Shown piece by piece: positions 54,972 through 64,000 of a stretch of 64,000 bases of DNA (position 1 is the stretch's first letter; the number at the start of each line of letters is the position of its first letter). Source of the DNA: Pseudomonas sp. TMP9 (GTDB lineage: Bacteria; Pseudomonadota; Gammaproteobacteria; Pseudomonadales; Pseudomonadaceae); NCBI RefSeq assembly GCF_037943105.1, contig NZ_CP149803.1, forward strand, positions 3,638,001 through 3,702,000, given 5' to 3'. Position numbers and translations under genes: made by a program. The notes under the pieces were generated by a model. That model worked only from the letters and a program-made list of their open reading frames with translations. It ran no database searches and was not told the DNA's origin.

Positions 54972-55628
54972 ATGCAACTGAATGCCGATTTCAGCCAACG
55001 TGCGCTGGTGCGCCCGGACGACAGCCCTTGGCGCGCATCGCCGATGCCGGGGGTGGAACGGCGCATGCTCGACCGCATTGGCGAAGAGGTGGCCCGCGCC
55101 ACCTCCATCGTGCGCTATGCCGCAGACTCTCACTTCAGCGCCCATCAGCATCCGGGCGGTGAAGAGTTTTTGGTGCTCGACGGCGTCTTTTCCGATGAGC
55201 GCGGCGATTACCCGGCCGGCACCTACGTGCGCAACCCCATCGGCAGCCAGCACGCACCCTTCAGCCGAGAGGGCTGCACAATCTTGGTCAAACTGATGCA
55301 ATTTGCCGAAGATGACCGCGAACATGTGGTGATCGACAGCCGCCGCGCCGAATGGCGTCAAGGTTTAGTCCCGGGCCTGCAGGTATTGCCGCTGCATCAA
55401 CATGGCAGCGAAAACGTGGCCCTGGTGCGCTGGGCGCCCGGCACTTATTTCAACGCGCACCGGCATTGGGGCGGTGAGGAAATTTTTGTCCTTGAAGGCA
55501 CCTTTCAAGATGAGTTCGGTGACTACCCGGCCGGGAGCTGGCTGCGCAGCCCGCACCTGTCACAGCACACCCCGTTCAGCGAACAGGGCTGCCTGATTTG
55601 GGTGAAAACCGGGCACCTGCCCGATTAA
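54972..55628 (+). CDS. Double-cupin ChrR-like protein
   Basis: 218 residues with two cupin repeats. Cupin 1 has FSAHQHPGGEEFLVLDGVFSDE, broken here around residues 53-75; cupin 2 has FNAHRHWGGEEIFVLEGTFQDE near 160-180. Both carry the HxH...E metal ligands and the GDYPAG turn. It resembles the ChrR cupin domain of anti-sigma factors but lacks the N-terminal anti-sigma zinc domain, so it is probably a stand-alone metal-binding protein. GAGG precedes the ATG. It converges with the flavin oxidoreductase, overlapping by four bases. Confidence 0.85.
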   Translation: MQLNADFSQRALVRPDDSPWRASPMPGVERRMLDRIGEEVARATSIVRYAADSHFSAHQHPGGEEFLVLDGVFSDERGDYPAGTYVRNPIGSQHAPFSREGCTILVKLMQFAEDDREHVVIDSRRAEWRQGLVPGLQVLPLHQHGSENVALVRWAPGTYFNAHRHWGGEEIFVLEGTFQDEFGDYPAGSWLRSPHLSQHTPFSEQGCLIWVKTGHLPD

Positions 55629-56857
55629 CCCAGGCTGGCCATCAACCGCTTATAAACACGGGTGCGGCGCGCGGTTTTCAGTTGCTCCAGCAGCAACGCG
55701 CGCAACGGCGACACCTGCGCATCAGTGCGTTTACCGTTACTGAGCCGGCGCAGTTGAAACTTCACCGTGGCCATGTACGCCAGCGAGGCAAAGGCCTTGT
55801 TCTTCCAGCGAATCGGCGGCAACTCGGCACGCGCTTCGCGCTGCCCGGCCTGCCATTGTTTCGGCAATGCCGGCTCAATCGCCAGCGCCGTGCCGATGCC
55901 CGCCATGGCCACACCGCTGGCCAATACTTGCTCGACGACCGGCAAGCGGCGAATGCCGCCGGTGACCATGATCGGCATCTTCGCCACAGCGGCAATCTCG
56001 CCGGCGAACTCCAGAAAATAGGCCTCGCGCGCCAAGGTCCGACCGTCGCGCGCATCACCCTGCATCGCCGGTGCTTCGTAGCTGCCACCCGACAATTCGA
56101 CCATGTCTACCGCCAACCCATTAAGCAGCAACACCACCTGCTTAGCGTCCGCTTCGGCAAAGCCGCCGCGCTGAAAGTCCGCCGAATTGAGTTTGACCGC
56201 CACGCTGAAACCCGGCGTGACCCGTGCACGCACCGCCTTGATCACTTCCAGCAGCAGCCGGGCGCGGTTCTCCAGCGAACCGCCCCAGCTGTCGGTGCGC
56301 TTATTGCTCAACGGCGAAAGAAATTGGCTAATTAGATAGCCATGCGCAGCATGAATCTGCACGCCATTAAAACCAGCCTCCTCAGCCAGTTGCGCACTGC
56401 GCGCAAAGCGCTGAATCAAATCTGCAATCTCGGCCTCATCCAGCGCCTTGGGCAGCGGGAACATCTTCGACAAACCGCCCAACTCCAGCGCCACGGCCGA
56501 GGGCGCGACGGTTTGCTGGCCAAGATTGGCCTGCATCTGCCGCCCCGGATGATTGAGTTGCATCCAGATCTGCGCGCCTTGGCAGCGGCCAATACGTGCC
56601 CACTCGCGGAATTTATCCAGCTGACGCTCGTCTTCCAACACCACCCCGCCGGGGCCGGTCATGGCGTGCCGGTCGATCATCACATTACCGGTCAGGAGCA
56701 AACCGGTGCCGCCTTCAGCCCACGCCTGATACAAGCGCAACAGCTCGGCAGACGGGCCCTGCGTGAGGTCGGCCAGGTTTTCTTCCATCGCCGCCTTGGC
56801 AATACGATTGGGGATGACGCTGCCGTTGGGCAGGTGCAGGGCTTCGAACGGGCTCAT
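55625..56857 (-). CDS. NADH:flavin oxidoreductase (Old Yellow Enzyme family)
   Basis: 410 residues from ATG 56857, with GGAG seven bases upstream; the longer frame to 56932 is unsupported. It is an FMN TIM-barrel protein: IPNRIAKAAMEENLAD, QLNHPGRQ, the substrate-site HAAHGYLISQFLSPLSN, and KRTDSWGGSLENRARL typical of the family. GGI and GIGTALAIEPAL bind the FMN phosphate. It reduces activated alkenes; the natural substrate is unknown. Isolated gene. Confidence 0.9.
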   Translation of the reverse strand: MSPFEALHLPNGSVIPNRIAKAAMEENLADLTQGPSAELLRLYQAWAEGGTGLLLTGNVMIDRHAMTGPGGVVLEDERQLDKFREWARIGRCQGAQIWMQLNHPGRQMQANLGQQTVAPSAVALELGGLSKMFPLPKALDEAEIADLIQRFARSAQLAEEAGFNGVQIHAAHGYLISQFLSPLSNKRTDSWGGSLENRARLLLEVIKAVRARVTPGFSVAVKLNSADFQRGGFAEADAKQVVLLLNGLAVDMVELSGGSYEAPAMQGDARDGRTLAREAYFLEFAGEIAAVAKMPIMVTGGIRRLPVVEQVLASGVAMAGIGTALAIEPALPKQWQAGQREARAELPPIRWKNKAFASLAYMATVKFQLRRLSNGKRTDAQVSPLRALLLEQLKTARRTRVYKRLMASLG

Positions 56858-57004
56858 AAAGGACTCCGGGATGGCTGATGGGGTAATTAGACTCTGCGAC
56901 AGCATCGGCAGTAACCGCGAAGGCTTGGGCACTCACCGCCGATCTGTTTCACGTTGCCCAAGGCAGCCGTGCAGCGCTTGACCCGCAGCACGGCCCGGCC
57001 TTCG

Positions 57005-59884
57005 TCACGGTTCCATTTGCTCGCGCAGCAGCTGCGCAAACTGTTCGGCTGGCACCGGCTTGCTGATCAAGTAGCCCTGAATTTCATCGCAGCGTTGGCT
57101 TTTGAGGAAATCCATCTGCGCTTGGGTTTCGACGCCCTCGGCGACCACTTTCAGCTCCAAGCTGTGAGCCATGACGATAATTGCGCGGGTGATCGCAGCG
57201 TCTTCGCTGCCATGCGTGAGATCACGAATAAAGGTTTGGTCGATCTTGACGTAATCCACCGGGAAGCGTTTGAGGTAGCTGAGCGAAGAATAACCGGTGC
57301 CGAAGTCATCAATCGCCAGCTTCACCCCCAGATCACGCAGCTGTTGGAAAGTGCTGATCACGCTTTCAACGTTCTCTAGAAGCTGACTTTCGGTCAGTTC
57401 CAACTCAAGAAATGGCGCGGCCAAGCCGGTTTCGTCCAGCACTTGGCGTACCAGGCTGAGCAAGTTGCCTTGGCGCAGCTGATGCCCCGAAAGGTTCACC
57501 GAGACGCGTATCTGGGCCAAGCCTGCAACCTGCCAAGCACGCGCTTGATAGCAGGCCTGACGCAGAACAAATTCACCAATCGCACCAATTAAGCCGGTTT
57601 CTTCGGCCAGGCCGATAAAGTCGCTCGGCGCTACCAAGCCTCGCTCTGGGTGTCGCCAGCGCACCAACGCTTCTGCAGCGTTGAGGCTGTCGGTGGCCAG
57701 GCACAGTTTGGGCTGATAGAACACCTCCAGCTGGCCTTCTTCGATGCCTTTTCGCAACTGATTTTCCAGCTGCAAACGCTCCAACGTGCAGGCCTGCAGG
57801 TTGTCGGTGTAGAACTGGAAGGTGTTGCCACCCAAGTGCTTGGCATGTTGCATGGCCATATTGGCCTGGCTGACCAATGCGGAGACTTCCCGCGCGTTGT
57901 CAGGCAGCACGCTAATACCCAGCGAGGCGCTGACCACCAATTCGTGACCGTCCACGGTGATTGGCAGGTGCAGCTGGCTTAGCAAATGACTGGCCAGCTG
58001 GGACAGGCTGGAGAGGCTGTCGCATGAGTCGAGCAAAATAGCGAACTCGTCACCGGACAACCGCGCCAAGGTATCGGCCGCAGGCATCGCTTGGGTTAAG
58101 CGCAGGCTGATCTGGCGTAATAGCTGGTCGGCCACTTCATGACCGAGGCTGTCGTTGAGTAACTTGAAGCGGTCTAGGTTGATATGCAGCAGGGCAATGC
58201 TACGTCCGCGCTGTCGCGCCCGCTGAGCAGCTTCGTGCAGGCGCTGCTTAAACAGGCTGCGATTAACTAAACCGGTCAGCTCGTCATAATCTGATAGGTA
58301 ACGCAGGCGCTCCTCGGCCTCGCGCCGAGAGGACAGGTCGGCAAAGAAACCGACGATGTGGCTGAGGTGGCCTCGCGCATCACGCACCACGTTGAGCTGC
58401 AGCCACTGCGGATAAAACTCGCCATTTTTACGCGCCTCAGTCAACTCGCCGCACCAAGTGTCGCTTTTCTCCAGCTCCTGACGGATCCGCTGGTACTGGC
58501 GTCGAGAGTCGTCGCTGCTAGTAAGGCTGATTGCACTTTTACCGAGCACTTCATCTTGGCGATAACCGGTGAGTTCACAAAAAGCCTGGTTGACCGACAG
58601 CAGGCGATAATGCGGATCAAGAATCACGATGCCTTCGCGCGTCGCCTCGAACACCGTGGCGGCTAATTGCTGTTGCTGCTCCTGCACCTTCCGTGCGCTG
58701 ATGTCGCGACGGGTGCCAAGCATGCGCAGCACGCGGCCCTCGGCATCACGCTCCACCGCGCGGCCACGGTCTTCAACCCACACCCAGTGACCGTTGGCGT
58801 GTTTGATACGGTACTCAACCTGATAATCGTCGCTACGCCCCTTCATATGCTCGACAAGGGCGTGGCGCAGCGCCGGCAGATCATCAGGGTGCAGGCGTGG
58901 GGTCAGGTCGCGCAGCATCACCTGCACATCGTCGGGCTCTAGGCCGAATATTTCTTTGAGTCGCGAATGGTGCACGGCATCACTTTGCAGGTCCCAGTCC
59001 CACAGGCCCAGTTCACTGGCCTCAACAGCCAAGGTCAGGCGCGCACGACTTTTGCCTAGGGCGACACTGGTTTTATCCAGCTCGAGGGTGCGCTCGATCA
59101 CGCGTATTTCCAGCTCGCTGTGGGCCTGACGCAGCTCACCCTCGGCGCGCCGGCGCTGTTCCACTTCATGGGCCAGCTCGCTGTTAAGCCCATCCGCCTG
59201 CTGCTTGGCATGTTCCAGGTTGTTAATCAGCATTTGATTGTGAAAACGCTGCAGCAAGCTGCGCTGCACCAGACGATTGACCTGCCAAGCGACCACCAGC
59301 AAGGCCAGCATCAAGATACTGCCGAGCAGGCCCCAGCCCTGTTGCAGTGTATTGTCGCTGATCAGCAAGTAGCCCACAGAGGGCAACAGACAAGGCAAGG
59401 CAAAGGCCAGAAACGCCGAAAAGCTTATCGCATAGGCCACGCTGGCAGAGAGGATTACCGCTGAAATAAGGCCATAGACCAGCGCTTGCAGGTAAAACAC
59501 ATCAGCGGGCACCAGCGCGATGACCGCAAATGCCAATGTCAGCCCAGAGGCTCCAGCGCCTAGTAAAAACAGCAGCAACCAATGGCGCTCAGCCTGTCGG
59601 CTGGGCAAGGCCTTGTTAAAGGTATGCACCTGCACCAGGCGCAGCACGGCGAGGATCACCAGCCAAATCGACCAGCTGACCAACAACGCCGGCGGCAGCG
59701 GCGCCCATAATAAGAACGCACAGGCTACGCCGCAGAGCAGCATAAACAGGGTAGGCACTTCCGAGCCCTGATAAAGCATACGGGTGCGCTCGGCGGCGAT
59801 GTCGGTTGCAAACAGCTCAGCAACATCCTGCCCAGAGGTCGGTTTGAGGCCATCGGGTATGGCAGATAAAAGTGAGGCGGTCAT
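57005..59884 (-). CDS. Membrane PAS-PAS-GGDEF-EAL cyclic-di-GMP protein
   Basis: 959 residues. An N-terminal membrane region (~45-205, about six helices), a coiled coil (~215-280), two PAS/PAC domains (~285-400 and 405-525), then GGDEF (~535-690), where the motif is SGDEF near residue 612, and a complete EAL domain (~700-950) with EALVRW near 736, NLSGHQLRQ, IDDFGTGYSSLSYL, KIDQTFIRDL and EGVETQ. SGDEF is tolerated in some active cyclases. It probably makes or breaks cyclic-di-GMP in response to a membrane or redox cue. Confidence 0.92.
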   Translation of the reverse strand: MTASLLSAIPDGLKPTSGQDVAELFATDIAAERTRMLYQGSEVPTLFMLLCGVACAFLLWAPLPPALLVSWSIWLVILAVLRLVQVHTFNKALPSRQAERHWLLLFLLGAGASGLTLAFAVIALVPADVFYLQALVYGLISAVILSASVAYAISFSAFLAFALPCLLPSVGYLLISDNTLQQGWGLLGSILMLALLVVAWQVNRLVQRSLLQRFHNQMLINNLEHAKQQADGLNSELAHEVEQRRRAEGELRQAHSELEIRVIERTLELDKTSVALGKSRARLTLAVEASELGLWDWDLQSDAVHHSRLKEIFGLEPDDVQVMLRDLTPRLHPDDLPALRHALVEHMKGRSDDYQVEYRIKHANGHWVWVEDRGRAVERDAEGRVLRMLGTRRDISARKVQEQQQQLAATVFEATREGIVILDPHYRLLSVNQAFCELTGYRQDEVLGKSAISLTSSDDSRRQYQRIRQELEKSDTWCGELTEARKNGEFYPQWLQLNVVRDARGHLSHIVGFFADLSSRREAEERLRYLSDYDELTGLVNRSLFKQRLHEAAQRARQRGRSIALLHINLDRFKLLNDSLGHEVADQLLRQISLRLTQAMPAADTLARLSGDEFAILLDSCDSLSSLSQLASHLLSQLHLPITVDGHELVVSASLGISVLPDNAREVSALVSQANMAMQHAKHLGGNTFQFYTDNLQACTLERLQLENQLRKGIEEGQLEVFYQPKLCLATDSLNAAEALVRWRHPERGLVAPSDFIGLAEETGLIGAIGEFVLRQACYQARAWQVAGLAQIRVSVNLSGHQLRQGNLLSLVRQVLDETGLAAPFLELELTESQLLENVESVISTFQQLRDLGVKLAIDDFGTGYSSLSYLKRFPVDYVKIDQTFIRDLTHGSEDAAITRAIIVMAHSLELKVVAEGVETQAQMDFLKSQRCDEIQGYLISKPVPAEQFAQLLREQMEP

Positions 59885-60106
59885 AGGCGATTTTCTTGTA
59901 ATGGTTGCCTAACTAGCGCGCCAGCATACGCGAGCTAGAGGCTTCGCCCAAGCAACAAAGGGGTTAATTCACCCGGTAAATACCTGATGCTGAGTACCCG
60001 CAGCCAGCCCTCATCGAGGGCCACCAAGCTGACTGGCCAGTCGTCCATTAAAATCTGCGCAACGGCCTGGTTTGCCCTGCCTGACGCAGCCCCCTAGAAT
60101 GCCGCG

Positions 60107-62311
60107 ATGCAAAATGACCCTGAACTGCTGATTGCCTCCCTTAACGATGCCCAACGCCAGGCAGTTGCCGCGCGTGTGGGCCGCCAACTGGTGCTGGCCG
60201 GTGCCGGCTCCGGTAAAACCCGCGTGCTGGTGCACCGTATCGCCTGGTTGATCCAGATCGAGAACGCCTCGCCGCACAGTATTTTGTCGGTGACGTTCAC
60301 CAATAAAGCCGCCGCCGAAATGCGCCACCGCATCGAACAGATGCTTGGGCAGAGCCCGGCCGGCATGTGGGTCGGCACCTTCCACGGTTTAGCCCATCGC
60401 CTGTTGCGCGCGCACTGGCAGGAAGCCGGCCTGGCCGAGAACTTCCAGATTCTCGATTCCGACGACCAGCAGCGCATCGTTAAACGGGTGATCCGCGACC
60501 TCGGCCTGGACGAACAACGCTGGCCGCCCAAGCAGGCGCAGTGGTTTATCAACGGGCAGAAGGATGAAGGCCTGCGGCCGAAGAATATCCAGCCCGGCGG
60601 TGACCTGTTCCTCGCCACCATGCTGAAAATCTACGAAGACTATGAGGCTGCTTGCGCACGTGCTGGGGTGATCGACTTCTCCGAGTTGCTGCTGCGTGCG
60701 CTTGATTTGTGGCGCGATAAACCGGGCCTGCTGGAGCACTACCAGCGGCGCTTCCGCCATGTGTTGGTGGATGAGTTCCAAGACACCAACGCGGTGCAGT
60801 ACGCCTGGCTGCGCCTGCTCGCCAAAGGTGGCGACAGCCTGATGGTGGTGGGTGATGACGACCAGTCGATTTATGGCTGGCGCGGGGCGAAGATCGAGAA
60901 TATCCAACAGTTCTCCGCTGACTTTGCCGACGCCGAAGTGATCCGCCTGGAGCAGAACTACCGCTCCACCGCCGGCATCCTCAAGGCCGCTAACGCACTG
61001 ATTGCCAACAACCAGGGCCGCCTAGGCAAAGAACTGTGGACCGAAGACGCTGACGGCGAGCCGATCAACCTGTACTCGGCGTTTAACGAGCACGACGAAG
61101 CGCGTTACGTGGTCGAGACGATCGAGGACGCCCTGCGCAAAGACGGCCTCAAGCGCAGCGACATCGCCATCCTTTACCGCTCTAACGCGCAATCACGGGT
61201 ACTCGAAGAAGCGCTGCTGCGCGAGAAGATTCCGTACCGCATCTATGGCGGCCAGCGCTTCTTCGAGCGGGCCGAAATCAAGAACGCCATGGCCTACCTG
61301 CGCCTGCTCGATGGCCGTGGCAACGATGCGGCGCTGGAGCGGGTGATCAACGTGCCGGCGCGCGGTATTGGCGAAAAAAGCGTCGAAACCATTCGCGAAT
61401 ACGCCCGCGAACATGATGTGTCGATGTGGGGCGCGATCAACCTGATGGTCGCGGCCAAGGCCCTGCCAGCCCGCGCTTCGGGTGCCCTGGCCGGGTTTGT
61501 CGAGCTGATCAACACCTTAACTGCCAAAGCGCAGGACATGTCCCTGCACCTGTTAACCCAGACAGTCATCGAGCAGAGCGGGCTGATCGCCTATCACAAA
61601 GCTGAGAAAGGCGAAAAAGCCCAAGCGCGCATCGAAAACTTGGAAGAGCTGGTCAGCGCCGCACGCACCTTCGAGAACAACGAAGACGACGAGCTGAGCC
61701 CGCTGCAAGCCTTCCTCAGCCACGCCTCGCTGGAAGCCGGCGACACCCAAGCGGCGGAAAACGAAGACAGCATCCAGCTGATGACCCTGCACAGCGCCAA
61801 GGGTTTGGAGTTCCCCCAAGTGTTTCTGGTGGGCATGGAAGAAGGCCTGTTCCCGCACAAGATGAGCCTAGAAGAACCCGGCCGTTTGGAGGAGGAACGC
61901 CGCCTGGCGTACGTCGGCATCACCCGCGCCATGAGCAAGCTGGTGATCACCTATGCCGAAACGCGCCGGTTGTATGGCAGCGAAACCTACAACAAGGTGT
62001 CGCGCTTCGTCCGTGAGATTCCACCGCAGCTGATTCAGGAAGTGCGCCTGTCCAACAGCGTCAGCCGGCCGTTCGGCGCGGTGAGCCGCAACATGGGCAG
62101 CAACAGCATGAGCGGCGACAGCCTGTTCGCCGGCAGCGCCGTGCCGGACACCGGCTTCAACCTCGGCCAGCGCGTGCAGCATTCATTGTTTGGCGAAGGC
62201 ACCATCCTCAACTTCGAAGGCGCAGGCGCCCAGGCACGGGTGCAGGTGAATTTTGAGAACGAAGGCAGCAAGTGGCTGATGCTGAGCTATGCCAAGCTGC
62301 AGGCGCTTTAA
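60107..62311 (+). CDS. uvrD: DNA helicase II
   Basis: 734 residues, SF1A 3'-5' helicase of nucleotide-excision and mismatch repair. Visible are the Q motif (LNDAQRQAVAA), Walker A LAGAGSGKTRVL, VTFTNKAAAEMRHR, DEFQDTN, GDDDQSIYGWRGA, LEQNYRS, and motif V/VI TLHSAKGLEFPQVF and EERRLAYVGITRA. The C-terminal Tudor-like tail reads RVQHSLFGEGTILNFEG. All motifs intact. It is separate from the island's UvrD-like fusion. Confidence 0.97.
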   Translation: MQNDPELLIASLNDAQRQAVAARVGRQLVLAGAGSGKTRVLVHRIAWLIQIENASPHSILSVTFTNKAAAEMRHRIEQMLGQSPAGMWVGTFHGLAHRLLRAHWQEAGLAENFQILDSDDQQRIVKRVIRDLGLDEQRWPPKQAQWFINGQKDEGLRPKNIQPGGDLFLATMLKIYEDYEAACARAGVIDFSELLLRALDLWRDKPGLLEHYQRRFRHVLVDEFQDTNAVQYAWLRLLAKGGDSLMVVGDDDQSIYGWRGAKIENIQQFSADFADAEVIRLEQNYRSTAGILKAANALIANNQGRLGKELWTEDADGEPINLYSAFNEHDEARYVVETIEDALRKDGLKRSDIAILYRSNAQSRVLEEALLREKIPYRIYGGQRFFERAEIKNAMAYLRLLDGRGNDAALERVINVPARGIGEKSVETIREYAREHDVSMWGAINLMVAAKALPARASGALAGFVELINTLTAKAQDMSLHLLTQTVIEQSGLIAYHKAEKGEKAQARIENLEELVSAARTFENNEDDELSPLQAFLSHASLEAGDTQAAENEDSIQLMTLHSAKGLEFPQVFLVGMEEGLFPHKMSLEEPGRLEEERRLAYVGITRAMSKLVITYAETRRLYGSETYNKVSRFVREIPPQLIQEVRLSNSVSRPFGAVSRNMGSNSMSGDSLFAGSAVPDTGFNLGQRVQHSLFGEGTILNFEGAGAQARVQVNFENEGSKWLMLSYAKLQAL

Positions 62312-62325
62312 TAACAGCCCGGCAA

Positions 62326-62725
62326 CAACACCGTAGCCCGGATAAACGCAGCACAATCCGGGGCGGCCTCAAGGGTGGTCCCGGATTGCATCCGGGCTAC
62401 GAGGTTGTGATGCCAAAGGTTATGGCTATTGCACAAGCAAAGCGGCGATGGCGTAGCCTTATCCACCGTTAGCCAACACCAGCGACAACACCGTAGCCCG
62501 GATAAACGCAGCACAATCCGGGGCGGCCTCAAGGGTTGTCCCGGATTGCATCCGGGCTACGAGGTTGTGATGCCAAAGGTTATGGCTATTGCACAAGCAA
62601 GGCGGCGATGGCGTAGCCTTATCCACCGTTAGCCAACACCGGCGACAACACCGTAGCCCGGATAAGCGCAGCGCCATCCGGGGCCACTTCAAGATTTATC
62701 CCGGACTGGATCCGGGCTACGGAAT
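62326..62725. repeat. 160-bp tandem repeat containing a GTAGCCCGGAT palindrome
   Basis: About two and a half units with period 160 bp (the segment CCGTAGCCCGGATAA begins at 62331, 62491 and 62651). Each unit has an inverted repeat, GTAGCCCGGAT ... ATCCGGGCTAC, plus a ~90-bp spacer. The third copy carries only the palindromic part, with some changes. The palindrome is of the extragenic type common in pseudomonads. It fills the uvrD-dctP interval; no gene is supported here. Confidence 0.9.
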
Positions 62726-62751
62726 CAACCTGCGAATAATAAGGAGCCTCC

Positions 62752-63840
62752 ATGATCCGCCGTCCTTTGCTGCTCGCCAGCGCCCTGCTCGCCGCTCTCG
62801 GCCTGAGCGGTTGCAAGGAAGAACCTGCCGCCCCACAAGCCAGCGCTGAGCCGGTGCAGACCTTCCAATGGAAGATGGTCACCGCCTGGCCGAAGAACTA
62901 CCCCGGCTTGGGCACCGCTGCCGAGCGCCTGGCCGAGCGGGTCGCGGCCATGAGCGCCGGGCGCCTGACGATCAAGGTGTACGCCGGTGGCGAGCTGGTG
63001 CCGCCACTGGAAGTCTTTGATGCGGTCTCGCGCGGTACCGCCGAGCTGGGCCATGGCGCGGCGTATTACTGGAAGGGCAAGGTGCCGGCCGCGCAGTTCT
63101 TCACTGCCGTACCCTTTGGCCTATCCGCCAGCGAAATGAATGCCTGGCTGAGCAAGGGCGGCGGCCAAGCGTTGTGGGAAGAAGCCTATCAACCGTTCGG
63201 CGTAAAACCCTTAGCAGTGGGTAATACCGGCATGCAAATGGGTGGCTGGTACAACAAAGAAATCAACTCACTGGATGATCTTAAAGGCCTGAAAATCCGT
63301 ATGCCCGGCCTCGGCGGCGAAGTGCTCAGCAGGCTCGGCGCCACCACCGTCAACCTGCCCGGCGGTGAGGTGTTCACCGCGCTGCAAACCAACGCCATCG
63401 ACGCCACCGACTGGGTCAGCCCTTACAACGACCTGGCGTTCGGCCTGCACAAAGCGGCCAAGTTCTACTACTACCCGGGCTGGCAAGAGCCGCAGGCGGT
63501 GCTCGAGTTGCTGATCAACCAGCAAGCGCTCGACAGCCTGCCGGCTGATTTGCAGGCCATCCTTACCGAAGCCGCGCGGGCCGCCAACCAAGACTTACTC
63601 GACGATTACGTTTACCACAACGCCCTGGCACTCGATCAGCTCAAGCAGCAAGGCACCCTGCTCAAACGCTTCCCCGACGAGGTGCTTGAGGCGCTGCAGC
63701 GCGAGTCAGAAGTTGTGCTTGGCGAGCTGGCCGGGCAAACCGAGCTCAATGGTCGTATCTGGGCGTCGATGCAGGCATTTCAGGCACACGCGCGCCTGAT
63801 GCACGAGCTGTCTGAGAAAGAACTCTACAACTGGCGCTAA
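62752..63840 (+). CDS. TRAP transporter substrate-binding lipoprotein (DctP family)
   Basis: 362 residues. A lipoprotein signal MIRRPLLLASALLAALGLSGC with lipobox cysteine at 21 places it on the periplasmic side of the membrane. The mature part has WKMVTAWPKNYPGLG, the conserved GLKIRMPGLGGEVL and the carboxylate-binding region LQTNAIDATDWVSPYND, typical of DctP-type receptors for 2-oxo or other organic acids. AAGGAG lies seven bases before the ATG. The membrane DctQ/DctM genes would be expected nearby, probably beyond the window. Confidence 0.9.
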   Translation: MIRRPLLLASALLAALGLSGCKEEPAAPQASAEPVQTFQWKMVTAWPKNYPGLGTAAERLAERVAAMSAGRLTIKVYAGGELVPPLEVFDAVSRGTAELGHGAAYYWKGKVPAAQFFTAVPFGLSASEMNAWLSKGGGQALWEEAYQPFGVKPLAVGNTGMQMGGWYNKEINSLDDLKGLKIRMPGLGGEVLSRLGATTVNLPGGEVFTALQTNAIDATDWVSPYNDLAFGLHKAAKFYYYPGWQEPQAVLELLINQQALDSLPADLQAILTEAARAANQDLLDDYVYHNALALDQLKQQGTLLKRFPDEVLEALQRESEVVLGELAGQTELNGRIWASMQAFQAHARLMHELSEKELYNWR

Positions 63841-63968
63841 TCCAGCGTCACACAGCCGGTGCACAGCGTTACACCGGGCAAAAGCCGGAAACATTCTATG
63901 CCTAGCCAGCAGCCGTTTCGCCGGGCAAGATGCCGCGCATAGATCCAATAACCAAGAGACAGCTAATC

Positions 63969-64000
63969 ATGCAGCGTTTCCTTAGCATTGCCCTGGCCAT
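63969..64000 (+). CDS. Start of a new gene, cut by the window edge
   Basis: ATG 63969 opens MQRFLSIALA, which looks like the beginning of a signal peptide. Only about ten codons are visible, so no identity can be given. It may be the next TRAP component or another exported protein. Confidence 0.4.
   Translation, partial: MQRFLSIALA

Noticed and set aside
62312..62751. CRISPR array
   Set aside because: The repeats are 160 bp long and contiguous, with the interspersed sequence itself repeated, so there are no unique spacers and no cas genes.

Overview
The window looks like a Pseudomonas chromosome. The backbone genes (zwf, gabD/gabT, uvrD, a CZB-domain chemoreceptor, large GGDEF/EAL proteins, a DctP-type TRAP binding lipoprotein) and the GC-rich codon use all fit that genus. 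The species cannot be settled from sequence reading alone. The window starts inside zwf and ends in the first codons of a new gene.

Layout. (1) 1-2.68 kb is backbone: the 3' part of zwf, a convergent 12-helix MFS transporter, and a terminator that originally served a tRNA gene. (2) 2.68-35.33 kb is a ~32.7 kb integrative island inserted into the 3' end of a tRNA-Arg(CCG) gene. It has a 16-bp perfect core repeat at both ends (2679-2694 and 35319-35334), a P4-type tyrosine integrase next to the tRNA, and matching arm-site-like repeats inside each end. (3) 35.3-64 kb is backbone: tRNA-Arg, gabD, gabT, a chemoreceptor, a BLUF protein beside a GGDEF/EAL protein, a five-gene arsS operon, a second chemoreceptor, assorted redox genes, a second GGDEF/EAL protein, uvrD, a 160-bp tandem repeat and a dctP-like gene.

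Island content. The mobility and replication core is P4-like: integrase, AlpA regulator, Toprim primase and DUF927 helicase, with repeat clusters that could be an origin. A second tyrosine recombinase and an IS30-family element sit beside it. The cargo is largely anti-phage or anti-plasmid: a four-gene SMC operon resembling Wadjet/MksBEFG but ordered ATPase-MukE-like-kleisin-like-Toprim nuclease; a type I restriction-modification locus with two hsdM genes separated by a rhuM gene; the 5' remnant of a probable defence reverse transcriptase; and a metallopeptidase-UvrD helicase-nuclease fusion followed by an unknown partner.

Decay. Two apparently identical 1231-bp IS3-family copies in the same orientation sit 23 kb apart. 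Neither has a target duplication, and they adjoin four broken genes: one of unknown function, an AAA+ ATPase, the reverse transcriptase, and the peptidase-helicase, whose present reading frame opens inside the IS. The island therefore looks like a defence island recently pruned by IS-mediated deletions.

The strongest candidate for an under-described system is the SMC-nuclease operon at 7.0-13.4 kb, followed by the peptidase-helicase-nuclease fusion at 29.8-33.7 kb.
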